Shown: positions 23,601-34,900 of the stretch, piece after piece
Layout of the letters: every line of letters begins with the position of its first letter
Position numbering within the stretch: the stretch's first letter is position 1
Notes under the pieces: model-generated
The model's database searches: none
Seen by the model: only the letters and a program-made list of their open reading frames with translations
Told to the model about the DNA's origin: nothing
From: Bugula neritina
Taxonomy: Eukaryota > Bryozoa > Gymnolaemata > Cheilostomatida > Bugulidae
Length of the DNA stretch: 64,000 nt
Reading direction: 5' to 3'
Assembly (NCBI GenBank): GCA_964035545.1
Contig: OZ037765.1
Location: forward strand, 14,254,698-14,318,697
Position numbers and translations under genes: made by a program

Positions 23601-24917
23601 TAAGATAAATTTCCTCAACTGAGTAATATATGTTGCTAACTAATTGTAATTGCAATTACTTAAACTAATAAATTTTACATATTTATAAAAATATAAATGA
23701 TTTGTCAATTACGGAATCTATCACAGCTTTTGAAAATATTTTTAGATGCTATTTCTCATTTTAGTTCTCATAATAATGAGCTATCTGTTTCTGGTACTGG
23801 GACCCATATGGGAGCCCACCATGTGTCTACTGAACACAATAACGGCTACCAGGTGAATACAACTTACTTTGTGACCATAGAAGTTCACCCTGTAATAACT
23901 ATCAATGTGCAATTTGAACTGCCAATCTTTAGTATGATATATGACTCATAAAATTATGGCATACGACTCATTTCCTTCACTGGTTGAGACTTGAGAGGCT
24001 TGGTATACTATACCACAATGTTTTATTGAGTAATGTTGGCAAAGTAAATGCAATACATTTGTAGAACAGTGTTTTTTAACTTATATGGTTACAGAAATAG
24101 CACCACACTATTTACCCTTAGTTTGTTACCACTGATATCTGTGTTTAATTTGCATATATCACTCAGTAGACATGACGCATCTACTCAAGATAACATTGCA
24201 GTGTTATTGTATTACAGAGCAGCAGCATTGCGTATTATATGAATGATTTGGGTAATACTGATGCTTCATGGAGGCTCCAAGACTCCATACCACCGCCGCC
24301 ATTACAATATCATGGGGAAACTTATAATATGTAAACCTCCATACGATATTTACTATATTTACATGCACTGTTATTGAAATAGTAGTTGCAGCAAGTGTTA
24401 TAGTGTAAAATTGAAATCAACAATCAACAAGGATTAAAAGTGTTTTTTTTTCATTATTTAATAACTTGCAATTTTATTTGATCATGATGTTACAAGTAAA
24501 CCTATATTAATTGCATTTTTCTTATTTTGATGTGTATGGAAAGCACAAGGACTACAACTTTATTCTACATGTTTCAGGCAAACCGAGCCATCTAACCCAG
24601 ACATATTGTATTATGCTGTCAACAGTCTAAATCTGCTACCAGAAACAGTGACAACCCAATGCACTCCTAGCACTACTGCAACTACCACAGATTCTCAGAA
24701 CTCACGAGTCACTTTTGACCCCGAAGAAGTGCAGCAGGCACTGGAAAGAAGTTTTCAGCCATTCACACAGCACCTCCAGTACGTTGAAAATGCTGCCGAC
24801 AAAGAGGCCACAAAACGAGCGGCCTGCTCCGAGCATGCAGACCCGAGTTTGTCCAAGCGGTTCCGGCCTGATGATGGCAGCACAATCGGCGTTAAAGATA
24901 ATTATGTAATAGTTTGA
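14610..24917 (+). CDS. RFX-family winged-helix transcription factor (RFX1/2/3 type), 17 coding exons
   Basis: Exons: 14610-14625, 15221-15502, 15598-15727, 15976-16099, 16342-16481, 17140-17278, 18563-18640, 18890-19053, 19764-19864, 20797-21003, 21237-21331, 21629-21746, 22155-22382, 22659-22911, 23765-23852, 24218-24330, 24578-24917. The total is 2,616 nt, 871 aa, with consistent phases. The N-terminus is rich in Gln and His. The RFX DNA-binding domain covers about 138-216, starting [11 protein letters not shown] and ending with the diagnostic [19 protein letters not shown]. It is followed by the B/C regions and the dimerisation domain ([46 protein letters not shown]). The C-terminal 270 residues are low-complexity. 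RFX1/2/3 proteins bind X-box promoters of ciliary genes. Placement in the RFX1/2/3 branch, as opposed to RFX4/6, is likely but not proven. Confidence 0.93.
14735..14748 (+). promoter_or_regulatory. Near-consensus X-box (RFX binding site)
   Basis: AGCTCCATGGTAAC matches the X-box consensus GTHNYYATRRNAAC at 12 of 14 positions, with a perfect right half-site. It lies 12 bp upstream of the TATA box and between the two candidate first exons of the RFX gene, suggesting autoregulation. This is inferred from sequence only. Confidence 0.4.
14761..14768 (+). promoter_or_regulatory. TATA box candidate for the second RFX promoter
   Basis: TATATAAA stands in a locally GC-richer stretch, about 150 bp upstream of the second candidate start codon (14921). 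It would place a transcription start near 14790. Confidence 0.45.
14921..14933 (+). CDS. Alternative RFX first coding exon (ATGATTATGAAAG)
   Basis: ATG ATT ATG AAA G is followed by a strong donor, GTATGT. It ends in phase 1, exactly like the upstream first exon (14610-14625, ATG GAC ACA GGA TTA G before GTAACT). Either exon can therefore splice to 15221 in frame. Two first exons with separate promoters are the simplest reading; no transcript evidence is available. Confidence 0.45.
15976..16481 (+). CDS. RFX DNA-binding domain exons with a GC-AG intron between them
   Basis: The winged-helix domain is split over 15976-16099 and 16342-16481. The first part ends VNAASFGK and the second begins [15 protein letters not shown], matching the RFX family without gap. 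The intron between them starts with GC, not GT (GGAAAG then GCAAGT at 16100), and ends TTTTAG. The rest of the donor is near consensus, as is typical of real GC-AG introns. Confidence 0.9.
21829..21848. repeat. Perfect 20-bp palindrome
   Basis: TCTAGAGTCTAGACTCTAGA equals its own reverse complement. It lies in the RFX intron following exon 21629-21746. No function is apparent. Confidence 0.9.
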
Positions 24918-25409
24918 AAAATTTAAAAACATTTGTATAATCAAAATAGAAGATATTAGATCGGATGTGCAACATCATTTAGACAAATAGAATGCATTAA
25001 AGAGTTACAGTTGGCTACAATGGACTTCAATAATACCTTTGGCAATTCCATGCTTTTGTTCTATAACATAGTATGTGTAATTGGAGATATAATGCAATTT
25101 TCAGACACACTAGCAAAATCATGCAGCATGCTTGCATAATACTCGTATGTTGTTACAAATCAGTATATCAAAACTTTACTGAACAGATCTCTATCCATCA
25201 ACTTGGAAATCATTAGATAATACTACATTTTGAATTTCTGTTTTACATTTATAAGGTTTTATGCTTTCCCAAATATTAATGTTGTTTCTAAATAATTTAT
25301 TATGTACATATATGGTTGAATATGCATGTAAGTTTTCAAAAGCTTCGATTAGTATTTTATATAAATATTATTTTTACACATGTATTCTTTTTTATTTTGC
25401 ACATATTGC

Positions 25410-25415
25410 AATAAA
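25410..25415 (+). terminator. Candidate RFX polyadenylation signal AATAAA
   Basis: The signal lies about 490 bp after the RFX stop codon, before the 19-bp minisatellite. An ATTAAA at 24996-25001 is an alternative, nearer site. Confidence 0.35.
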
Positions 25416-25451
25416 ACAATAATACAACATTAACATTGTTTATGTATAATA

Positions 25452-25557
25452 TATGTGTACATGTATAACGTATGTGTACATGTATAACGTATGTGCACAT
25501 GTATAACGTATGTGTACATGTATAACGTATGTGCACATGTATAACGTATGTGCACAT
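25452..25557. repeat. 19-bp minisatellite, about 5-6 copies
   Basis: Units of ACATGTATAACGTATGTGT, with alternating GTACATG/GCACATG variants, lie between the convergent RFX and PDE9A-like genes. The minus-strand frame through it (HVHIRYTCTH) is an artefact of the repeat. Confidence 0.9.
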
Positions 25558-25955
25558 GCTGTATCCTACTTCCAACATGTGCATCATGTCTTTTGAAATG
25601 TTTTTTTAAATGTTTTCACAAGCCTAGATACATAAAATGAATGAGGTATACAAAATATTTTAGGAAAGCCATGAACAAAATTTAGTAAATGTCTCAATGA
25701 GGTAAAACACTTTTTTTCAGAAAATTTAAATTGAGCTACAAATACAGTTGAAGCATAAGAAAGTGCTCAAGTTGATATGCAATGCGACAAAAAAAATTTA
25801 AAACAACACTTTAGAAAAAAACATAGTTTTGAACAACAAAAAGATATTCCAGTCAATTTTCAATTCAATTTTGTAAATTTATCAACATGAATTAGGTAAC
25901 ATACATGTTTAGTCCTTATATATCGACATCAGATTGCTTCTGAGTTGAAAAGTTA

Positions 25956-25961
25956 TTTATT
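25956..25961 (-). terminator. Possible PDE9A-like polyadenylation signal overlapping the stop codon
   Basis: On the minus strand the end of the reading frame reads ACT TAA TAA ATA, so an AATAAA overlaps the stop. Several other TTTATT (plus-strand) sites lie further downstream, so this may not be the one used. Confidence 0.25.
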
Positions 25962-28900
25962 AAGTCGGTTGTTTTGCCCTAATCTCATCATCCTGCTCTT
26001 TCAATTTCTCCCAGTGATCTCTAGCATTTCTCAACGGTATCACCATGACATCATGCAATTGAGGGAAAAGCTGTAATATTATAAGTAAAAAGTTATACAC
26101 AAACATGAGTAACTTGAAAGTTGTCCATTCTTTTTTCATGTAAGCACGAAAAGACAACTTTTACGGTATATGCCAAGTTCATGCATGACTCTAAAAGTTA
26201 GAAATATGTACCAAACACAATTTTTAAAAACCAAATTGCAAAACCTTAAAGCTTAATTATGTATGCAAGCAATTTTACATAAATGCATATAATTATTTGT
26301 ATTTAATGATTTATTTTTAAAATTTTCATCATGATTTATAAGCATTAAGCCACAGCTCCCATATAATCAAAATACTTTCATAAGTCTATACACAAAGCCA
26401 ATGTAGGGTGTATTACATTCTAGGATATGATGTGCTAAGGAATAGGTAGTAGATATCATTGAACTAGTTCTCACCAGAGCTACTTGTTCGAACATGGGTA
26501 GCAGCACGAACTTGATGAAACCAATCTGCGCGGTAGGTTTAGTCACTTTATCTCTGTCCATAAATGCAGCAACAGGTAAACCTTCCTCTTTCTCTTTATC
26601 TGACTGCAACATACACAGTAGAGTTTTATATCAGATATTGCATAACCTATCATCAATTAGTGCATTATTAAGCCTATAAATTTAAGACACCTAAAATATT
26701 GGACAAATGTAAAATATCTGAACATATAATACAGCAGCTGCAAATAAAACTTTATTCAAGAGGCAGTTAGTAAAGCAATCAATTAGCTTTGTAAAATCTC
26801 TCTAAGTGTTACACAGTTGAGAATTAAAACGATAATTTTGAAATTAATTAACAACAAAGTCATGTTACTTTGTGTTGTAAAAGTCATAAAAACAATGCAG
26901 GACTATTTAGTAAGAGCGAGCCCATACATAGATGACTAAAAAATGCATACACTGAATCAAAATATGTAATCATAACTGAATTTTTAATTTACTAAATATC
27001 TCAAAAATTATATTGAATAGTCTCAAGCTTTTCTTTCTATAAGACATTAAATTTTAGTTTAACATAACTATTTGCTATAAACCTTATGTTGTATGAAGGA
27101 TAATATAATTTTGGACTCACTATCTATCATTTCTATACATGCTATTTTTCTGGTCTACTCTAAAGATATATAAATTGTGATGTTATTACAGTCCAGTAGT
27201 TACTATAGAGAAATACTACTACTAGCACCAGCATAGTAACAGCACCTTTACAGTAATTATATTATCAACTCAACATCCCAGAAGCCTTTGTCACCAATAG
27301 CCAACACTCATACATATTAGCCATTCTTGTTTCCTCACATGTACCAGTAGATTCTATAAAACCTGTAAATGTGAACTTCAGTCAGGAGCAAAAACTTCTA
27401 TAGAGTTGCTTACAATCCCAATGAGTAACTCACTTGGTTGAAATATTCTTCAAGGAGACAGTCTAGCCATGGTTCGCTTATCTCCATCGGCCGCACCTCG
27501 TTTGATATGTCACAGCATTTAATCAAAACCATCTTAAGCTGCAACACACTAATAACATTAAAAATATTTCAAGTATTAAAAAGTTTTAAAATGTCACAAA
27601 AGACACGGATTGTGACTAACTGCTACAGCTGTAGGGGCAAATCGTATAGTAATCGAGTGTGTAGTAATGCAGTGTGTAGTAATATAGTGTGTAGTAATAC
27701 AATGTACAGTAATACAGTGTACAGTAATATAGTGTATAGTAATATAGCATATAGTAATATAATGCATAGTAATACAGTGTACAGTAATACAGTGTACATG
27801 CAGTAATATAGTGTATAGTAATATAGTGTATAGTAATATAGTGTATAGTAATATAGTGCATAGTAATATAGCGTATAGTAACATAGTGTATAGTAATACA
27901 GTGTACAGTAATACAGTGTACAGTAATATAGCGTATAGTAATACAGTGTAGAGTAATATAGTGTATAGTAATATAGTGTATAGTAATACAGTGTATAGTA
28001 ATATAGCGTATAGTAATATAGTGTATAGTAACTTAACCTGTAAATATCAGAGTAGTATGTTAATATAATTAAATTGTACACTTGAATTTTATGAAAAGAA
28101 ACAAAACAGGTAAATTTAATAGCAGACTACAATATTAACTCATAAGTTTCACTATAAAATTATCATAGAAAGTATCACAGTCAGAACTGCTAGATAGAAT
28201 ATTACAGTAAGATACTGACCACAACCATTACAATAAGATGCACTACGATTCAAGAATCATAACTACGGTAGCTATAACCTTAAATATAACTGAAGGCTTA
28301 GACCTAAAGTCAACCAATTTCTGTTGTCAGATACTAGGTGAAATTCGTTTGCAGCTAAAATAAACACTTTAGAGCTGCAGCATGACCAAAATGAATGTAA
28401 ATGAAACAACATAATTAAAGTTTTAAAAGGCGAATCATAACTAAATATTACCGCCATTAAGTCATCATCATTGCAGAAATTGAAATTTTCTCGTTTTCCT
28501 TTAAAAATGTCCATGATTTCAGAATGCCGTGCCATATCAGTTGCTAGTATCAAAGTTATAATTCCCTGTTGGTCAACAACAAAAAGTAAAATAATAAGTC
28601 ACACAGAGAAAACCATTAAGAAGTGTTCAGTATTCTGCATAATAGCTCTTGTTCCAACACTTGTTTCTTTTGTTAACTAGTGTGATGAAGATTCAAAGTT
28701 GAATAATACTGAACACTTCTTTTTGGTGTTTGGGGTACTGACAACTAGCAGATCCTACCGAGATTAAATGCTCTTCATTAGACAGTTTAAAGCCATTGTT
28801 TTTACAATTAGCTTTGAAAACCTCCAAGATTTCTCCATGCCTTGCCATATCAGTAGCTAATATCAGAGATGTCATGCCCTGTTTAGCATAGAAAGTGTTA

Positions 28901-31900
28901 AGAAAGATTATACTATATTATATTATATTATATTATTGTAATATAATATATTATAGTATACTATTGATCTTTTCTAAGTTTTTTTTATACCTGATGCTCA
29001 AAAAAATTTACTGTTTGCTATAAGTTAAAAACAGTGATGCAAAGAGTTCTTGCATTTGATAAACCCATGGCCTGAAATAACATAACTATTACATAAAAAG
29101 CCTTCCTGAAAGTTCATTTTTTGTAGACATGATTCATATTTATGAGCACCACATGTAGTTAGCAATAGAGATTTATAAAAACTCTTCCTGCAGCAAGAAG
29201 TTGGTTCATTTCTTTTTATAATAGTCAAGTTCCCATTCAAAGTGGCAATTATAATGCTTAAAAAACCCTCAAGTAGCTACTATGAGATAAGTAACGACTA
29301 GATATATTCAGTTCTTACAGCCTCATTGTCATTCTCTCACCCTGAAATGCTTGACGGCCATGTATATGCAAAGTAGTTACAAGTAAATGTGTAATAGATT
29401 AAGTATGAAGAGCTCTTACCATTCGGATTCGCTTGAATGTTTCCTGGTCACAGTTGGCAAAGATGTTAGTCTCTGGGTTGCTTAGTATTTGGAAAGCTAC
29501 GGCACAGTGGTGATTCTCCAGAGGAGAGATATCATTGTATCTAATCGCCAGCTCTGTTTTGGCATTAATCTGGTATCTAAAGAATACATACAATAGTGTA
29601 TAACTAGCTACAGGCTTATTTTTTTAAAACAAATTTTTCTATAACATAAATAGCGAATCTTTGACATTTTTTACAAATATTTTGTATTACTAGCTTGCAT
29701 ATCTTCCAATGATAAACATGCATTTCAAGGACATAAATAAACTTTCGTCAGTATCATTTCTGAGAGTAAGCAAATGTGATTCAGAGCACAGCCCTTCTTG
29801 TTAATTTATATAACACATTTTGATTTTTTAATTGTAATAGATAAATAAATTTGCCTCTTAAAATTTTTTTTAAAACAAGCTGAACAAATTTTGATATTTT
29901 ACAAATAGTTTGTGAGAAAAACTGTCTGACCAAAATTTATAAAAAACTTTATTACAATATATCATTATTGTACAATGCAATTTTTATTGCATCATGTGCT
30001 ATTTTATGGCGCTGTGTGGCATTATAAACAGTAAGGCTCTCAGTTGATCTACAATTTCGGTACCGTACTAAATTTAAGCTACATTATTGAAAATAGCAAA
30101 TTCTGATTGGTTAGAAAAGCTTTTAAACTAAAATATAGACATGTGGCTTAAACTTAAGTTGTTCTTTATAGAACCAACAAATAATTAGTAAATGAATTAT
30201 TGATTGAAGTTGAAATTGACAGTCGTATGAGCTCAAACCTGCGTGAGCCCACGCACACACACCACTAACTGATACTCCCTTGTTAAATAGTTGTTGGCTG
30301 CACTTTGATTTTTATAGTCCAGAAATATGCAAACCTTGAAACATATTCATACAAACTGCATATAGTAAACCCTATACCATATGCTTTAGTAGGTCAACAA
30401 GCATGTGTATATGTAAATACAAGATTTTTATTTCTCACGTGTTGTTATATCCAGGGTGATCAAGATCATGGCAGATACAAGCAGTAATCAGTATGCCGAT
30501 ATCCTCTTTAGCAATGTGCTCATGGAGCTTGCAGAGGTGGATCATACCATACATCATTTGGGTGACACAGAAGCAGTGTCGAAAATTGTGAAATGGGTTG
30601 TTTCTGTAGTTCTCCTGAATGCACAGCTAAAGTATACAGAAAGACAAGGTGAGCCCTCTCAGCACAAATTTCTATAATAATCAATTTTATTTGAAGTCAT
30701 AAAGCTTAAAAAGAAATTTTTAAATTCAAAATTAGCTTCTTAAAGAACAATACAGTTAACATATAGTGCACATAGAAAACAATTTAGAGTTATTGTTATT
30801 GTTTTTGTTGTTCTTGTGAGTTTGACATTCTTCAACAATATTTTTTATCCAAGTGTAGGTACACAAAATTCAAAATTTACAAACTTTGCGCAGTAAAAAA
30901 CCAGGCACATTACCATTACAGCAAATTCAACTCAACAACTTATTTATAACCATTGACTAATATTTTTTATATGCTATGTGTATTTTAGACTACATTTTGA
31001 CTCGATCTGTATGTGTTTCACCCACCAGCCATTTCTTCAGCGTGACGCCATTAATATTAAACTCTTTAACCAGACCCAGCTCATGGTACATGTGCTCCAG
31101 TAGGCTCAGCATCTACATACAGTAACACAAACTTACACTTTATGGAAGCTGCAACACCCATGTGTGGCTCAACACATGTACTTTATAATTAGAAAGGAGT
31201 TGTAAGTTTCAATTCAATAGGATAACTTTGCAGGATGATTAGGCAACGGGTTGACAATTTCCAAATAATTAAAACTTAAAATAATGAAAAAATATGTTAG
31301 CAGAATTTACCTCATTGGGTTCCCAGTGCCATATGTCAAATGTTGGCTGTTTGAGGTACTCAATGGTTTCCTTTGAGAGTGTGTACTAAAATGGATATAG
31401 ATTATGCAACATTTTAGCACAACAGAAATATTAAACCTTTTAAATTTGTAATGTGGCAAGAAACTCAACTATGCCAAATAATGTTCTTTCTCTGAGCAGA
31501 TCTTCAGTGACCGCATTGACTGGGCATGGTGGGGAGTACAAGCCAAAAATCCAACTGAGCAGCTAACAGAATACAAATACACAGGAGTTATGACCCCAAA
31601 ATTTTGAGTTGAAAAGGTGGGAGTTGTATTCTCTATATATGTATGCAACAGGGCTATCTAGTAAAAAGACGAAAGAATTGCCTGCTATGTTATGCAGCAT
31701 TGAAATAGTGTTATTTTTATCTTAAAATTATTATAAACAGCATTATAATGAAATGTGTGTGACACGCAACGGAGAGTAATCACAGAATAATATGTAAAAT
31801 ATTGGCCACTACACACTATTAATCTAAAAAGTGAAACTGAGTCTAAGTAGTATTGACCCAAATATATAAAAGTCCCAACACCAATCAATTTAGTAGAATC

Positions 31901-34900
31901 ATTGTCATAGCAATAAATACATTTAAATAATCAAGGTTTTTTAATTTTGCTTGATTTCCCATGTTTTTCCAAATTATTTAGCTACTTTTGATTGCGGACC
32001 ATCATGGTTTTTTCGTAATGGTCCACAATCAAAATTAGCTAAATAATTAGAAAAAACATGGGAAATCGAGTAAAATTAAAAAAACCCTGATTATTTAAGT
32101 GTATTTATTGATATGTTTTTAGTTTTGGGCAAAAACTCGTATTAATCAACAGCTAAATTGTGAAAAATAGCTAAAAACTGGAGATTTCCAGTGTGTACTA
32201 AATTAAGTAAAATGACCCATATATGTATATATATGACTAGCTTGAACGTGAAATTTTCGTCTGAAACAAGAATTGGTTCAACTGTCAGATAACTTGCTAT
32301 AACTTTAGGCCAACTTTGCAGTACTGTTATGCTATATAGTGCTATGGTATATAATTATGTAATATAAAACATAAAATTAAAATAATTATACATACTAAGA
32401 ATAACCATCAAGATGCATTACTTTACTTTAAGATGATGCTATACTCCAATTATCATCAGCAACACTGGAAAATGAAGCAAGAGGAGCCTCCCTTGGTAAA
32501 TAGGGAACCCTGGTCACTTTTACCCACCATGAATGTTTTATATAAACTTTATCATATTGGTATATATAATACTTGTAATGCTAGCTACTGTTATTGAAAT
32601 AGCATATACGACAATTATAATGCCTATAATTATTGTGAATTACGGCATATGTTATGCAGCTTACAACAATTTCTCTTTTTATTCAAGTGTTGTATCTTAT
32701 AATCATGCATTATTGCGTTTGTCGGTTGTTATTATAACATGTTTATTCAAGAGATTGAAATTCTTGCCATATACAATCTCATTTCACATATATACATATT
32801 CAAAGTTTTATCAGTCTAAATATTTACAGATAAAGTTATTTACTCAGCTGTCAATATACTTGCCAACATTTGAGGATAAACTTATAGCATTACTCAATGC
32901 ACTAAAATATCAATTGACTCTTGTTCAATAAAAAGTAGAATAATTTTCTGAAATAGGTATATATCTCATATTTACCCCTGTTATATAGTATATATCTCAT
33001 ATTTACCCCTGTTATATAGTATACATCTCATATTTACCTTTGATATAGTATATTTGCAAAACTTATTCCTCCGGAATCTTGCAACAGCTAACATTATTGT
33101 TACGATTTTATGGTAAAACCATAAACCTTTTATTAGCATGTTATAATAAACTCATGCAAGTTTATAGTCACCATCCCAGTGAGAATCCCTGATGGAAAGG
33201 GTTTTTTTGAAGCAGGTTAAGGACTTACTCGTATGAGGCACAGGAGCAATAATGACTGAACGCTCTTCCTAACATCACCAATGGCTTTACTGGGGATCAA
33301 ACCCATGACTCCGGGTTTACTAAGCCAATGCTTTAACCTTTAGACCATGCTGCTCCCTTTTTACTAGCATGTTATGCTGCATTATAATTTCTGAACTTTT
33401 TTCATTAGAAAAAACAACTTCTACTGAAGTCAAAATTAACAAAAAGGTGGAAAATATTACAAAATTACATTTTGTACTTATTTTTAAAAACTAACAAAAT
33501 TTAAACGTGTAAAAACTAAAAATCCATACAGTGTTCATCTATCATTTCAGTTTTAGTATTTGTGCTTTACAGTAAAACATTATTTAATGCAAAGACTACT
33601 TTAATGAAAATGGTCAAATTTAGCTTTGCCTTTTCTATGCATGTTCCATCCTAAAAAGCATGACCTAGGCCAACTGCGCAACAGTGAAGAGTTTGTTGCG
33701 ATTCATATTGAGATACTATATATATAATAGACAATTGTTCAGGTGTAGTAGACCCCCCTAGACACCATTAGATTTTGTGTACAATGTAGTGAGTGCTTAA
33801 GGTGTATACAACATTATGTGTGCTAGTGACCACACATATAGCAAAAAAATCTCATTTTTATGTGGTCTATTTTAGACAGTTCTAGACTTTAATTCACTTT
33901 CTATATAAACATCAAATAATGAACTTTGAAATTCTAAACTGCACATGATTCAACTGTAGAATATAATCTATACATGTTGGCTCAACATATGAATGTCAGG
34001 TAATTGGAAACCAAACATAATAGTTCAATAGTTTAAACTTTCAAGCCAGTTCGGTCATTAAATTGTGTGTTGCATCAGCTATGATTAGCATACAACGAAA
34101 GTAAGCAATAATTACTATTATTTTTACAATACCACAAACTCCAGAGCCGATCAAAAATTCTTTGAGCACACAACACTCCAAAAGTCTGTAGATGATATAT
34201 ATTAATATTTAATACAGCCCAAACGAGGCTTTTTCAGGGATTCTTTAACTTGACTGTAAACACAGACTTCTGTTGGATTTAAACAGCATTTTAGCATGTA
34301 GTCAACAATTGCTCAACACTTCAGACAGTGGGGACAGTGCTTGTGTGGGCATCAGCTAGTATCATCTCTATCATGCAGCTATACCTATTGTAAATATTGC
34401 TGCATGGGTACATACTATTGCATCTTATTAATTTATGGATTACCTTAGTATAGTGCGGGAGTACAGCGTGTCTTCGGTAGCTACTCTGAATCTCTGGTAT
34501 CATGGCGTGCTCTCCACTAACAAATAAATAAACAATTCTAGTCTCCATATAACAAATACATTTATATTTTATAAAAGTTGCTATGCATTAGTGGCACATA
34601 TCTTCATCCAATCAAACACTGCCAAAGTTTCAATAAATAAAAGAGTGTTTATAAAAGCTTATCAGTTTAAACAAAATTACTGGGTTACAAATGTTGTTTG
34701 ATAAAACACATTTTAAATTTTAAAAAAAGGAACTTTTCCTGAATTCAAATATTTATCTATTGACTCCACAACAGTGAAAGCATTACTAACTGATAAATAA
34801 TGGTTTGACACAAACAGCCCATTCTGTCTCAGGAATGTAACTTGCATTACTTCTACACAAAGTTACAGTAGGATAATTATTCTTGCAAAGACTGCAACCC

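Larger units (their letters stand above)
24918..25959. other. Convergent spacer between the RFX and PDE9A-like stop codons
   Basis: About 1 kb of AT-rich sequence holds the 3' UTRs of both genes and the 19-bp minisatellite. No coding potential is seen. Confidence 0.6.

Noticed and set aside
27594-28081. Tyr/Leu/Thr-rich open frames on the minus strand (up to 152 aa) and a SNIVYSN frame on the plus strand
   Set aside because: A 15-bp tandem unit keeps several frames open on both strands. No similarity to known proteins, and it lies inside the PDE9A-like intron.
32533-32931. 132-aa hydrophobic plus-strand frame
   Set aside because: It lies in AT-rich intron sequence, with composition typical of random AT-rich frames rich in Ile, Tyr and Leu. 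No recognisable domain and no splice context.
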